This document shows positions 1 through 8,342 of a stretch of DNA of 26,648 bases, in pieces (within the stretch, counting starts at the first letter, position 1; each line of letters begins with the position of its first letter). The position numbers and the translations under genes were made by a program. Location: assembly GCA_020025135.1 (NCBI GenBank), contig JAHHSQ010000022.1, positions 1 through 26,648 on the forward strand, written 5' to 3'. Under the pieces are notes generated by a model that did not search any database, was not told the DNA's origin, and saw nothing but the letters and a program-made list of their open reading frames with translations. The stretch is from Pectinatus sp. (lineage in GTDB: Bacteria; Bacillota; Negativicutes; Selenomonadales; Selenomonadaceae).

Positions 1-53
1 AGGTTCGCTAATATCCCAGAATCCCCCGGCTTTAGCCGTGGGGAGTATGTCAA
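1..53 (+). mobile_element. Right end of an IS200/IS605 (IS608-like) element
   Basis: A stem with arms CGGC/GCCG and CCCC/GGGG, a TTTA loop and one unpaired T (bases 24-43) is followed by a right boundary ending in TCAA (50-53). This is the arrangement of an IS608-type right end, the single-strand substrate of a Y1 HUH transposase. The same sequence, with few differences, closes the complete mini-element at 13390-13582. Only the right end is inside the window, so whether it belongs to a full transposon with tnpA/tnpB or to another protein-less copy cannot be seen. Confidence 0.75.
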
Positions 54-84
54 TATAATTTTTTAGGGCTTTAAAACATCATTT

Positions 85-113
85 TTGCAATCTAAGAAAA
101 GATGTATTAGAAT
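85..113 (+). promoter_or_regulatory. Sigma-A-type promoter for the gene at 162
   Basis: A -35 box TTGCAA (85-90) and a -10 box TAGAAT (108-113) are separated by exactly 17 bases. Transcription would start near 120, about 40 bases before the start codon. Confidence 0.6.
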
Positions 114-161
114 CTATGTGAGAATTACTCTAAAAAAATATATTGTAGTGAGGCGATACTG

Positions 162-437
162 ATGAGCAGAGGCAAGGTAAGAATTACTTTAGTAGACAAG
201 TTGGGCAAATGCAATTGTCATCGCGGACACAAGATAGGTGACACTTTTGACTATGATACGGAGCGTGGCAAGCTGTGTCCAATGGCTATGCACGTTGCAT
301 TCCCCTATATCGATATTTTGCGCTACGGGGGAAAAATACCGCTTAGCACGCATGGCGATATCAGATTTTGTTGCCCTGATGTAGATGTCATCAACGTTTT
401 TCGCCTAGAGAAAATAGACGAGAAAAGGGAAAAATAA
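162..437 (+). CDS. TIGR04076-type small protein
   Basis: A 91-residue soluble protein of unknown function. It shows the pattern of the TIGR04076 family: CNCHRGHKIGD near residues 18-28, a CPMAMH segment near 39-44, a Y-x-D-I-L-R-Y-GG segment, and a CCPD motif near 70-73. The conserved Cys and His suggest a metal or Fe-S site, but no activity has been assigned that I know of. The ATG is preceded by GTGAGG. The gene has its own promoter upstream and a good terminator downstream, so it appears monocistronic. It lies next to an IS right end, with nothing to show that it is cargo. The family assignment is from memory of the motif pattern. Confidence 0.75.
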   Translation: MSRGKVRITLVDKLGKCNCHRGHKIGDTFDYDTERGKLCPMAMHVAFPYIDILRYGGKIPLSTHGDIRFCCPDVDVINVFRLEKIDEKREK

Positions 438-481
438 GGTTGTTTGGTTTTTATATACTGAATAATATTTTCTATTAATAT

Positions 482-522
482 AAGTGTTGAATGCAATGTA
501 ATGTGTTCAGCACTTTTTTATT
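482..522 (+). terminator. Rho-independent terminator after the TIGR04076-type gene
   Basis: The arms AAGTGTTGAA (482-491) and TTCAGCACTT (506-515) form a 10-bp stem with one G-U pair, followed directly by a T-rich run. Confidence 0.8.
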
Positions 523-541
523 TTCTCTATTTTTTGTGTGT

Positions 542-721
542 TATAATTAAAGGATAATAGATTCAAGCTGTGATTGGCAATTTAACAAGTCAGTTAACTT
601 GCATACTAGAAGCAAGTTTTTAGTTATATTAGTGGTAAAAACTATTTTTAAGATGATTTTAGGTGCAAATTTATTTGCACCATTTTATGGTTATAGAGCA
701 AAATTGTGGAAAGGAAATGTT
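542..721 (+). promoter_or_regulatory. dnaE promoter and hairpin-rich leader
   Basis: A -10 box TATAAT (542-547) gives a start near 554 and a leader of about 168 bases; no good -35 is seen. The leader contains CAAGT (586-590), which can pair with ACTTG (597-601), or alternatively AACTTGC (596-602) can pair with GCAAGTT (612-618), followed by TTTTT. The two hairpins share bases and exclude each other, and the second looks like an intrinsic terminator. A further perfect hairpin, GGTGCAAA/TTTGCACC with a TTTA loop, lies at 662-681. The layout resembles attenuation, but the ligand or signal is unknown. Confidence 0.4.
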
Positions 722-3700
722 ATGGAAGAAAAAAATAATTTTGTCCATCTGCACTTGCATACGGAATATAGTTTGTTAGATGGAGCTAATCGCATTAAAA
801 AATTAATTAAGCGAGCCAAGGAAATGAATATGCCGGCAGTGGCTATAACTGACCATGGCAATATGTACGGTGTGATAAATTTTTACCGAGAAGCAAAAAA
901 GGCGGGTATTAAACCCATTATTGGCTGTGAAGTTTACTTAGCGCCGCGCAGTAGACACGATAATTTCGAAGTGGATAATGTCCGTTATTATCATCTTATT
1001 CTTTTGGCAGAGAATAACACGGGATATATGAACTTGGTCAAATTGGTTTCGTTGGCCAATATTGAGGGAATGTACTATAAACCACGCGTCGATAAAGAAT
1101 TATTGTGTCGGTACCATGAGGGAATTATCGCTTTGAGCGCCTGTGTAGCGGGGGAAATACCACAGGCAATTTTACACGATAATATGGCGGAGGCAGCGCG
1201 TTTAGTCGATGAGTATGTGGACATCTTTGGGCGCAATAATTTTTATCTAGAGGTGCAAAATCATGGCTTACCGGAAGAAGCAAAGGTAGCACGCGGTATA
1301 TTTCAACTGGCAGAAGAAAAAAATGTCGGTACAGTTGTCACCAATGACAGTCATTATTTAGAAAAAAAAGACAGTGAATTTCACGATGTGTTGCTTTGTA
1401 TTCAGATGGGCAAGACCTTGCAGAGTACAGATAGATTGAAATTTAATGCGCCGGAATATTATCTGAAATCAGAAAAAGAGATGCGTCAGCTTTTTCCTAA
1501 TAAAGAGGAGCTTATCACCAATACACTTGCTATTGCCGAGCGATGTCAGGTCGATTTTGAGTTTGGTCATTTACATTTACCGCAATTTCCTTTGCCAGAG
1601 GGAAAAACGGCGGAGGAATATTTACTCGAATTATGTCGAGATAATTTGCAAAGACGCTATCCGGAAGTGACGGATGAAGTTAAGGAACGTTTGCAATACG
1701 AGTTGGATATTATTCATCGCATGGGATATGACAGCTATTTTCTCATTGTTTGGGATTTTATCAATTTTGCCAAAGAACATGATATCGCCGTAGGACCGGG
1801 GCGTGGCTCGGCGGCAGGCAGTATTGTGGCTTATCTCTTGGGCATTACGGATATCGACCCTTTGAAGTATAATCTTCTCTTTGAAAGATTTTTAAATCCA
1901 GAAAGAGTCACTATGCCAGATATAGATATCGATTTTTGTTACATTCGGCGTGAAGAAGTTATTGACTATGTGAAACAGCGATATGGTGATGACCATGTCG
2001 CTCAGATAGTCACCTTTGGTACGATGGCAGCAAGAGGAGCAATTCGCGATGTGGGACGTGTACTCAATATCCATTATGATGACGTCGATAAGGTGGCAAA
2101 AATGATTCCGCAGGAATTGGGTATGACTTTGGAAAAAGCTTTAAATGATTCCAAGGACTTGGCAGAATTGTATCGGAAAGATGCAAATGTGGCTAGAATG
2201 ATAAATTTTGCCATGGATATTGAAGGGATGCCCCGCCATTCTTCCACGCATGCAGCTGGGATAGTGATTGCCAAAAAACCGCTCACGGATTATGTCCCTG
2301 TGCAGATGTCAGAAGGAACTATGGTGACGCAGTACGATAAAGATGATATTGAATCATTGGGACTTCTCAAGATGGATTTTTTGGGCCTTAGGACCTTGAC
2401 TGTCATCAGCGATACAATTAAAAACATTAAAAAAACACAAAATATAATCGTAGATGTCAACACTTTACCCTTAGAGGATGCCTTGACAGCAAAAATGTTA
2501 GCTGATGGAGAAACAAGCGGTGTTTTTCAGATGGAATCGCGAGGAATGACTTCTATGGTGCGCGAATTAGCCCCCGAAAATTTTGCTGATTTGATTCCGC
2601 TTGTCGCTCTCTATCGGCCGGGTCCGTTGGGGAGTGGCATGACTTCTGATTTTATCAACGGCAAACACGGTAAGGTGGCCGTGAAGTATATGCATCCACT
2701 TTTAGAACCAATTTTAAAAGAAACCTATGGCGTTGTTCTCTATCAGGAACAGGTCATGCAGATTGTTCAGGTCTTAGCTGGTTTTACTCTCGGTCAGGCT
2801 GATATATTGCGTCGAGCAATGGGAAAAAAGAAACACGATGTACTAGTTTCGCAGAAAGAAAATTTCTTGCAAGGAGCACAAAAAAATAATATTGATTTGG
2901 CTTTGGCTGAAAAAATATTCGATTTGTTGGTAAATTTTGCCGATTATGGTTTTAATAAGTCACACAGTGCAGCTTATGCACTAGTTTCATATCGTACAGC
3001 CTATTTGAAAGCACATTATCCCAAAGAATACATGGCAGCTATTTTGACGAGTTTTATCACCAATCCAGATAAAATTAAGCAATATATAGAAAATTGTCAG
3101 CGCATGGGCTTGCGTATTTTGCCACCAGATATCAATACGAGTGGGGCTTATTTCACGCCGGATAGTACAGAAAAGGGAATTCGCTTTGGTTTAGCAGCAA
3201 TAAAGAATGTTGGAGAAACTGCTATTAACTCCATCATTGCAGTGCGCGAAAAGAAAGGGCCATTTACTTCTATTTTAGACTTCTGCATGAGAGTAGATAC
3301 GCATCATGTCAATAAGCGAGTTTTGGAATCTCTGATAAAATGTGGTGCTTTTGACAGTTTAGGGGTAAAGCGGTCACAGTTATTAGCAACGATAGAAAGT
3401 GTTTTAGAGCGGGCTATCCAGAAAAGAAACGATTTAGAAAGTGGACAGATGTCTCTTTTTGGTGGTAATAGCGAAGAAGAGGCAGAAGAAACTTTGGAAT
3501 TTCCTGATTTGCCGGAAATTTCTCCTTTAGAAAAACTCAGCATGGAAAAGGAAATGACTGGTTTTTATATTACGGGACACCCCTTGGATGCCTATCGGGA
3601 AAAGATTCGTTTCTTGACCCCATTAGCCGATTGGGATGAAACGCCACCTCGTGACAATCAACTGATACAAGTGGCCGGTCTCATAAATGCCAGCAAAAAA

Positions 3701-4132
3701 CGCATGACGAAGAAAGGCGACACCATGTGTATACTGGAAGTGGAAGATTTCACTCATGCGGTAGAAGTGGTCGCTTTTCCCAATGTTTTTTATTCCTCAG
3801 TAAATGCCATCTATCCTGAGGCAGCAGTGCTTGTACAGGGGCGGGTAAAACAGTTAGACTATGGCTTTAAGATAATCGCCCAAAAGATAATACTATTACA
3901 AGAATATCAACCAGTATTTTGGATTCAGCTCACCTGTAAAGAAGAAAAAGAGAAGATATTGGCTTTGAAAAAAATTTTAGAGAGCCATCATGGCGAATTT
4001 GTGGTATGCTTATACTATAGGGATAGACGAAAAAAGACCCAACTAGAAAACAAGTATTCTATCGATGGGTCTAACGAGGTGATTGCCGAAATAAAAGCAT
4101 TAATGGGAGAAAATTCCGTAAAAAGTATGTAA
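722..4132 (+). CDS. dnaE: DNA polymerase III subunit alpha
   Basis: Catalytic subunit of the replicative DNA polymerase (C family), 1136 residues against 1160 in E. coli. The N-terminal PHP domain opens with HLHLH (residues 9-13) and a TDHGNMYG segment. The polymerase core has GPGRGSAAGS, then PDIDIDF with the catalytic Asp pair at 400 and 402, PRHSSTHAAG, and the third catalytic Asp in KMDFLGL (about 552). A tandem HhH region and an OB-fold (IQVAGLI onward, about residue 965) follow. It is DnaE type rather than PolC, because no exonuclease domain interrupts the PHP domain. I start at the ATG at 722, which has AAAGGAA upstream; the open frame continues upstream to a TTG at 599, but that part lies in the hairpin-rich leader. 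It is the first gene of a likely unit with the nuclease and aminotransferase downstream. Confidence 0.97.
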   Translation: MEEKNNFVHLHLHTEYSLLDGANRIKKLIKRAKEMNMPAVAITDHGNMYGVINFYREAKKAGIKPIIGCEVYLAPRSRHDNFEVDNVRYYHLILLAENNTGYMNLVKLVSLANIEGMYYKPRVDKELLCRYHEGIIALSACVAGEIPQAILHDNMAEAARLVDEYVDIFGRNNFYLEVQNHGLPEEAKVARGIFQLAEEKNVGTVVTNDSHYLEKKDSEFHDVLLCIQMGKTLQSTDRLKFNAPEYYLKSEKEMRQLFPNKEELITNTLAIAERCQVDFEFGHLHLPQFPLPEGKTAEEYLLELCRDNLQRRYPEVTDEVKERLQYELDIIHRMGYDSYFLIVWDFINFAKEHDIAVGPGRGSAAGSIVAYLLGITDIDPLKYNLLFERFLNPERVTMPDIDIDFCYIRREEVIDYVKQRYGDDHVAQIVTFGTMAARGAIRDVGRVLNIHYDDVDKVAKMIPQELGMTLEKALNDSKDLAELYRKDANVARMINFAMDIEGMPRHSSTHAAGIVIAKKPLTDYVPVQMSEGTMVTQYDKDDIESLGLLKMDFLGLRTLTVISDTIKNIKKTQNIIVDVNTLPLEDALTAKMLADGETSGVFQMESRGMTSMVRELAPENFADLIPLVALYRPGPLGSGMTSDFINGKHGKVAVKYMHPLLEPILKETYGVVLYQEQVMQIVQVLAGFTLGQADILRRAMGKKKHDVLVSQKENFLQGAQKNNIDLALAEKIFDLLVNFADYGFNKSHSAAYALVSYRTAYLKAHYPKEYMAAILTSFITNPDKIKQYIENCQRMGLRILPPDINTSGAYFTPDSTEKGIRFGLAAIKNVGETAINSIIAVREKKGPFTSILDFCMRVDTHHVNKRVLESLIKCGAFDSLGVKRSQLLATIESVLERAIQKRNDLESGQMSLFGGNSEEEAEETLEFPDLPEISPLEKLSMEKEMTGFYITGHPLDAYREKIRFLTPLADWDETPPRDNQLIQVAGLINASKKRMTKKGDTMCILEVEDFTHAVEVVAFPNVFYSSVNAIYPEAAVLVQGRVKQLDYGFKIIAQKIILLQEYQPVFWIQLTCKEEKEKILALKKILESHHGEFVVCLYYRDRRKKTQLENKYSIDGSNEVIAEIKALMGENSVKSM

Positions 4133-4183
4133 ATATTTTTTCTGTTTTTCATGTAAGTGATTGGAGAAAAGGGGTTTACTGCG

Positions 4184-5797
4184 ATGAAAATATCATTTTG
4201 GGGAGCATCTCACACGGTCACTGGTTCTTGCTACCTATTGGAAATCAAGGATAAAAAATTTTTGGTTGATTGTGGCATGTTTCAAGGAAATCGACTTTTA
4301 CGCGATATGAATTACAATGAATTTCATTTTTCGCCGCGTGAGATAGACGCCGTATTTTTGACTCATGCTCATGTCGACCATTGCGGTCTTTTGCCCAAAT
4401 TATGTGCGGAAGGCTTCCAGGGGCGCATCTATGCTACGCCACCAACTTGTGATTTGGTCAGTATTATGTTACCAGACAGTGCACATATTCAGGAGATGGA
4501 TGCTGCCATTCGCAATCGTAAGGGAGCGAGAATGGGGCGAGTAAGTGTAGCACCTTTATACACATTAGATGATGCTGGGCGGTGCTTGGAACATTTTCGT
4601 GCCGTGCCATATGGCGAATTAAAGCAGATTGATGATTCGGTCAGTATCCGTTTTCGTGATGCGGGGCATATTCTAGGCTCGGCTATTTTAGAGTTGTTCG
4701 TATGTGAAGATGGTAAAACTAATAAATGGGTATTTTCTGGTGATTTGGGTCAACCACATCAACCGATTATCAGAGACCCAGAGGTAATCGACGGGGCCGA
4801 TTATCTGCTCATCGAATCTACATATGGGGATAGATTGCATGAAGAATACGACAAAGAAGAGGCACTAGCCAAAATTGTTCAAGATGCGGTAGAAAGAGGT
4901 GGAAAACTGGTCATTCCTTCTTTCGCAGTGGGAAGAACGCAGAAACTGTTATATTATTTTTATCGCCTTTGGAAGAATAAGAAAATGGGAGATATTCCTA
5001 TCATTATCGATAGCCCTCTCGCTATTGCCGCTACACGGGTCTTTGTTAAAAATGTCGCCGAATTTGATGCCGAAACTACGAGTATGTTAGAGAAAGACCG
5101 TCGGTTGCCCCAAATGCCACAATTGCGCTTTAGCCAAACGCCAGAGGAATCTATGGCGATTAATAGTTTAGAAGGGCCAGCCATTATAATTTCGGCTAGT
5201 GGTATGTGCGATGCAGGACGTATTTTACATCATTTGAAACACAATTTATGGAAACCGGAATCGACTATCCTTTTTGTCGGATATCAGGCAGAGGGTTCTT
5301 TGGGAAGACGCCTTCTTGAAGGGGTAAAGCGCGCTAAAATTTATGGCGAAGAAGTAGTTGTCAGAGCCAAATTGGTTTCTTTGGATGGTTTTTCTGCCCA
5401 TGCTGATTATAAACAGATTTTGGCTTGGCTCGACCATTGTCACCCAGAAAAGATAAAACAAATCTTTGTCGTACATGGCGAAGCAAGAGCAATTAAATCA
5501 TTAGAAGAAAAAATAAAAACGGCATATGGTTGCCCAGTCTATGCTCCTTTTTATGGCGATAAAGCGGTCATATCAGAAACTGGATGCAAGATTATTCCAG
5601 CTGATATACCTGCTGTAAAGACCAACCGCGATATGGAAGAGGCTTTGCAGCTCATAGATGCCGAATACAACCAATGGCGCAAGAAGTTGCTTACCGCTGT
5701 GGTGCGTGACCCGAAAATTATGGAAGGTACCATCAAACAGGCTTATAAAGGTATGCGATATATGAAGAGACTGTTTAAAGATTATGGAATAAATTAG
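4184..5797 (+). CDS. Beta-CASP metallo-beta-lactamase ribonuclease
   Basis: A 537-residue MBL-fold protein with a beta-CASP insert and an RMMBL-type C-terminus, the group of archaeal CPSF and bacterial YsaA/TTHA0252-type RNases. Visible motifs are HAHVDH (residues 61-66, the two-zinc site), a later single-His motif in DAGHILGS, the Asp of FSGD, and the beta-CASP motifs SFAVGRTQ, SGMCDAGRI...HH and VVHGE. These predict a zinc-dependent endo- or 5'-exoribonuclease acting in the cytoplasm. A DNA substrate is less likely but not excluded. The ATG at 4184 is used because AAAAGGGG lies 9 bases upstream; a GTG at 4157 in frame has no such site. It follows dnaE by about 50 bases, so co-transcription is likely. 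Confidence 0.9.
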   Translation: MKISFWGASHTVTGSCYLLEIKDKKFLVDCGMFQGNRLLRDMNYNEFHFSPREIDAVFLTHAHVDHCGLLPKLCAEGFQGRIYATPPTCDLVSIMLPDSAHIQEMDAAIRNRKGARMGRVSVAPLYTLDDAGRCLEHFRAVPYGELKQIDDSVSIRFRDAGHILGSAILELFVCEDGKTNKWVFSGDLGQPHQPIIRDPEVIDGADYLLIESTYGDRLHEEYDKEEALAKIVQDAVERGGKLVIPSFAVGRTQKLLYYFYRLWKNKKMGDIPIIIDSPLAIAATRVFVKNVAEFDAETTSMLEKDRRLPQMPQLRFSQTPEESMAINSLEGPAIIISASGMCDAGRILHHLKHNLWKPESTILFVGYQAEGSLGRRLLEGVKRAKIYGEEVVVRAKLVSLDGFSAHADYKQILAWLDHCHPEKIKQIFVVHGEARAIKSLEEKIKTAYGCPVYAPFYGDKAVISETGCKIIPADIPAVKTNRDMEEALQLIDAEYNQWRKKLLTAVVRDPKIMEGTIKQAYKGMRYMKRLFKDYGIN

Positions 5798-5811
5798 AGG
5801 TGATTGATTGT

Positions 5812-6888
5812 ATGGAGAGAATAATGCTTATTGAAAATAATCGGCTAAAAGCAAAACCAGATATGAATACGGTGCATTTTGGTTCTTATTTCACCGATTA
5901 TATGTTTACTATGACTTATCAGGATGGCAAGTGGCAAAATTTACAGATAAAACCATATGCAGATATAAGTATTAGCCCGGCCAATACGACCATTCACTAT
6001 GGACAATCTGTTTTTGAAGGCATGAAGGCCTACAAGCGTGCCGATGATGAAGTTTTACTTTTTAGACCAATGGACCATTTGCGGCGTTTGAATAATTCGG
6101 CACGTATCTTGGATATACCAGAAATAGATGTCGAGAAAGTTTATGAGGCCCTTTTAGAATTAATAGATATCGAAAGAGCTTGGGTACCAAAAGGCAAAGG
6201 GCAAAGTCTTTATATTAGACCTTTTATCTTTGCTACAGATGGATTTCTTGGTGTTAATGTCAGTAAAACTTATGAGATGTATATTATCTTGTGTCCAGTA
6301 GCAGCTTATTATGCCCATGGCTTTGCTCCAGTAAAAATTATGGTTGAAGACCAGTATACGAGGGCAGTACAGGGAGGATTAGGTGAGGCTAAGACGGCGG
6401 CAAATTATGCTGCTAGTTTACATGCTGGCTTAGTGGCTCATGAAAAAGGATTTGACCAGACCCTTTGGTTAGATGGCAAGGGACATCATTATGTAGAAGA
6501 GGTTGGTTCCATGAATATCTTCTTTAAAATAGATGACAAAATTTTCACACCTAGATTAGATGGCAGTATTTTAAACGGTATGACTAGACGGACTGTTTTG
6601 CAGATTGCTCGCGATTGGGGTTATGTAGCAGAGGAAAAAACTATTTCGATAACGGATATCATCAAGGCCCATGAAGAGGGAAAATTAGAAGAGGCTTTTG
6701 GAACAGGGACAGCAGCCGTTATTTCGCCAGTTGGACAGTTGCATTATAAAGGCCGAGATTTTGTTATTAACGGTGGAAAAGTTGGGCCGTTCGCTCAGCG
6801 AATGTTTGACTATATCACTGATTTACAAAATGGCACGGTAGAAGATAAATATCATTTTACTTGCCTCGTTCCTCGGAAAAACGATTGA
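5812..6888 (+). CDS. ilvE: Branched-chain amino acid aminotransferase
   Basis: PLP-dependent class IV transaminase for the last step of leucine, isoleucine and valine synthesis and the first step of their degradation; 358 residues. The motifs are those of the longer, eukaryote-like BCAT subgroup: HYGQSVFEGMKAY near residues 64-76, the PLP lysine in GLGEAKTAANYAAS (Lys194), and EVGSMNIFF and FGTGTAAVISPVG for phosphate and substrate binding. The ATG at 5812 has AGAGGTG 9 bases upstream; an alternative ATG at 5824 would remove four residues. It starts 14 bases after the nuclease stop and is probably in the same transcript. No T-box or leader peptide for amino-acid control is seen in front of it. 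Confidence 0.93.
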   Translation: MERIMLIENNRLKAKPDMNTVHFGSYFTDYMFTMTYQDGKWQNLQIKPYADISISPANTTIHYGQSVFEGMKAYKRADDEVLLFRPMDHLRRLNNSARILDIPEIDVEKVYEALLELIDIERAWVPKGKGQSLYIRPFIFATDGFLGVNVSKTYEMYIILCPVAAYYAHGFAPVKIMVEDQYTRAVQGGLGEAKTAANYAASLHAGLVAHEKGFDQTLWLDGKGHHYVEEVGSMNIFFKIDDKIFTPRLDGSILNGMTRRTVLQIARDWGYVAEEKTISITDIIKAHEEGKLEEAFGTGTAAVISPVGQLHYKGRDFVINGGKVGPFAQRMFDYITDLQNGTVEDKYHFTCLVPRKND

Positions 6889-6895
6889 TGATTAT

Positions 6896-6965
6896 TAAAA
6901 TACCAACTCGCTTCAAGTCATGAGGATATAAAGCGTATATTTCCTGATTTTTGCGATTTAAGAAA
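6896..6965 (+). repeat. Possible IS200/IS605 left-end relic
   Basis: Within the gap 6889-7096, which holds no credible gene, the stretch from about 6903 (CGCTTCAAGTCATGAGGATA and on to GTATATTTCC) resembles the left end of the complete mini-element (from about 13411, GCCTTTAGGCATGGGGATAT and on to GCATATCC). The following TTTTGCG..TAAGAAA also recalls the mini-element interior. The stem is no longer complementary and no TTAC target is visible, so at best this is a decayed end. A 81-codon frame on the - strand across the gap has no recognisable family and I do not call it. Confidence 0.3.
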
Positions 6966-7096
6966 GAATATCGTAAGCAGACAGTAATATATGCTTTTTG
7001 AGGAATAATGTAAGGTGATATGTAGGTTAAAGTCTCGGTGCTTAGAGAACCAAAAAACTTTGCTTTTAAGTATGGATAGTATCGATTAATAATATT

Positions 7097-7125
7097 TTGC
7101 AAAAATTAACTATTAGTATTATAAT
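7097..7125 (+). promoter_or_regulatory. Strong promoter for the ncRNA at 7132
   Basis: TTGCAA (7097-7102), 17 bases, then TATAAT (7120-7125). The predicted start, about 7131-7133, falls 3-4 bases before the closing stem of the RNA. Confidence 0.75.
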
Positions 7126-7131
7126 AAAAAG

Positions 7132-7312
7132 ATATAATTTTAGCTGGATGAATGAGTTATTGGGGGCATGTTTCTTTATGCTCCCAATATTTAGCTAAGC
7201 TCTCTATCATCTTTAGTGGACAAATACCGTGAAGCGCACGGAAATATAAGCCCTGAGAGAATGCCTTCTCCACAAAATGGGAAATGCCGTTAAAAGGCAT
7301 ACGCTGAAATTA
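7132..7312 (+). ncRNA. ssrS: Structured ~180-nt RNA, 6S-RNA-like
   Basis: Directly after a consensus promoter, TAATTTTAGC (7135-7144) can pair with GCTGAAATTA (7303-7312), closing a molecule of about 180 nt. Inside are a long hairpin TTGGG..GGCAT/ATGC..CCCAA (about 7160-7187), a hairpin CCGTG/CACGG (about 7229-7243), ATGCC/GGCAT (7284-7300), and CTCTC/GAGAG pairing around the middle. No reading frame or RBS occurs. The size, end-to-end pairing, single-stranded middle and own promoter fit 6S RNA, the RNA-polymerase-binding regulator. Firmicute 6S genes often sit near the aspS-alaS-mltG region, as I recall. I do not recognise the primary sequence, so another structured RNA or a long mltG leader remains possible. 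Confidence 0.5.
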
Positions 7313-7337
7313 GTACATAGTGAGGCCACGATATTCT

Positions 7338-8342
7338 ATGCCAGACAAGGGATTGAATAAACGGATTATCATTCTTGCGAGCGGTTTTGTAATCGCGTTT
7401 TTTGTTTCTTTATTTTTGTTGTTTCATGATACGACAAATTATAAAAAAGATGTGTTTGTTAATATTAAACCTGGCATGCAGACGGGAGAGATTATTTCTG
7501 TATTAAATGAAAAAGGAGTAATTGATTATCCGCATTATTTCTATTTTCTGGCCAAGTTACGCGGTTTAGATAGAGAGTTAAAAGTGGGAAATTACGTCTT
7601 ACATCCTAATATGTCGGCATCGGCAGTTTTGGATATTTTACTTGCTGGGCCAAATAGCAAGCAGATAAGAGTCGTTATTCCAGAAGGCTATACTGTGGAA
7701 CAGATTGCTGATTTGTTGAGTGAAAAAGGCATTGTTGATAAAAAGACTTTTTTGGAATTGGCTCGCACTTATACGCCATACGAATACATGAAAGACAATA
7801 ACCCAGAGGTAAAGTACAAAGTAGAGGGATATTTGTTCCCAGATACATATGATTTTTTGCCAAACTCATCGCCCAAGAAAGTAATGGATACGATGCTGAA
7901 ACAATTTAATAAAGAATTTAATGCTAAATTAAGAGCGAGAGCGAAAGAGAAAAATCTTTCTATTCATGAAGTTGTTGTTTTGGCATCTTTAGTGGAAGCA
8001 GAAGCACGTTATGAAAAGGATAGGCCGATTATTGCTCAGGTGTTTTTCAATCGCTTGAAGATAAATATGCCTCTACAATCCGATACTACTATTCAATATG
8101 TCTTACCCAAGAGAAAGAAAGTTGTCACTATTGCCGATACTAAGATAGATTCTCCCTATAATACGTATATGCACTACGGCTTGCCACCTGGCGCGGTTGG
8201 AAATCCAGGAATTGCTTCTATTAAGGCCGTTTTGTATCCAGAACCGAATGATTATCTGTATTTTGTGGCAGACAGCAATGGTAACAATCATTATAGTCAC
8301 ACCTATCAGCAGCATTTACAAAAGACGGATGAGGTGGAGTAA
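7338..8342 (+). CDS. mltG: Endolytic murein transglycosylase MltG
   Basis: Membrane-anchored YceG-family lytic transglycosylase that cuts nascent glycan strands and so ends their elongation; 334 residues. A short cytoplasmic N-terminus leads to one membrane helix (IIILASGFVIAFFVSLFLLF), a LysM-like region (VVIPEGYTVEQIADLL) and the catalytic domain. The conserved LASLVEAEA carries the catalytic Glu (residue 220; Glu218 in E. coli), followed by QSDTTIQYVL and SPYNTY...GLPPGAVGNPG, the family signature. The start is uncertain: ATG 7338 is chosen, GTG 7320 is in frame, and neither has a strong RBS. It follows the ncRNA without a visible terminator and leads an operon with the methyltransferase and the U32 gene. 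Confidence 0.95.
   Translation: MPDKGLNKRIIILASGFVIAFFVSLFLLFHDTTNYKKDVFVNIKPGMQTGEIISVLNEKGVIDYPHYFYFLAKLRGLDRELKVGNYVLHPNMSASAVLDILLAGPNSKQIRVVIPEGYTVEQIADLLSEKGIVDKKTFLELARTYTPYEYMKDNNPEVKYKVEGYLFPDTYDFLPNSSPKKVMDTMLKQFNKEFNAKLRARAKEKNLSIHEVVVLASLVEAEARYEKDRPIIAQVFFNRLKINMPLQSDTTIQYVLPKRKKVVTIADTKIDSPYNTYMHYGLPPGAVGNPGIASIKAVLYPEPNDYLYFVADSNGNNHYSHTYQQHLQKTDEVE

Noticed and set aside
599..721. N-terminal extension of DnaE by 41 codons from a TTG
   Set aside because: The extension covers the hairpin-rich leader and lacks an RBS, whereas the ATG at 722 has one and the protein then starts at the PHP domain.
6857..7102. An 81-codon frame on the - strand between ilvE and the ncRNA
   Set aside because: It overlaps the ilvE end and the ncRNA promoter, has no RBS and no recognisable family. 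The stretch looks like non-coding or transposon-derived sequence.
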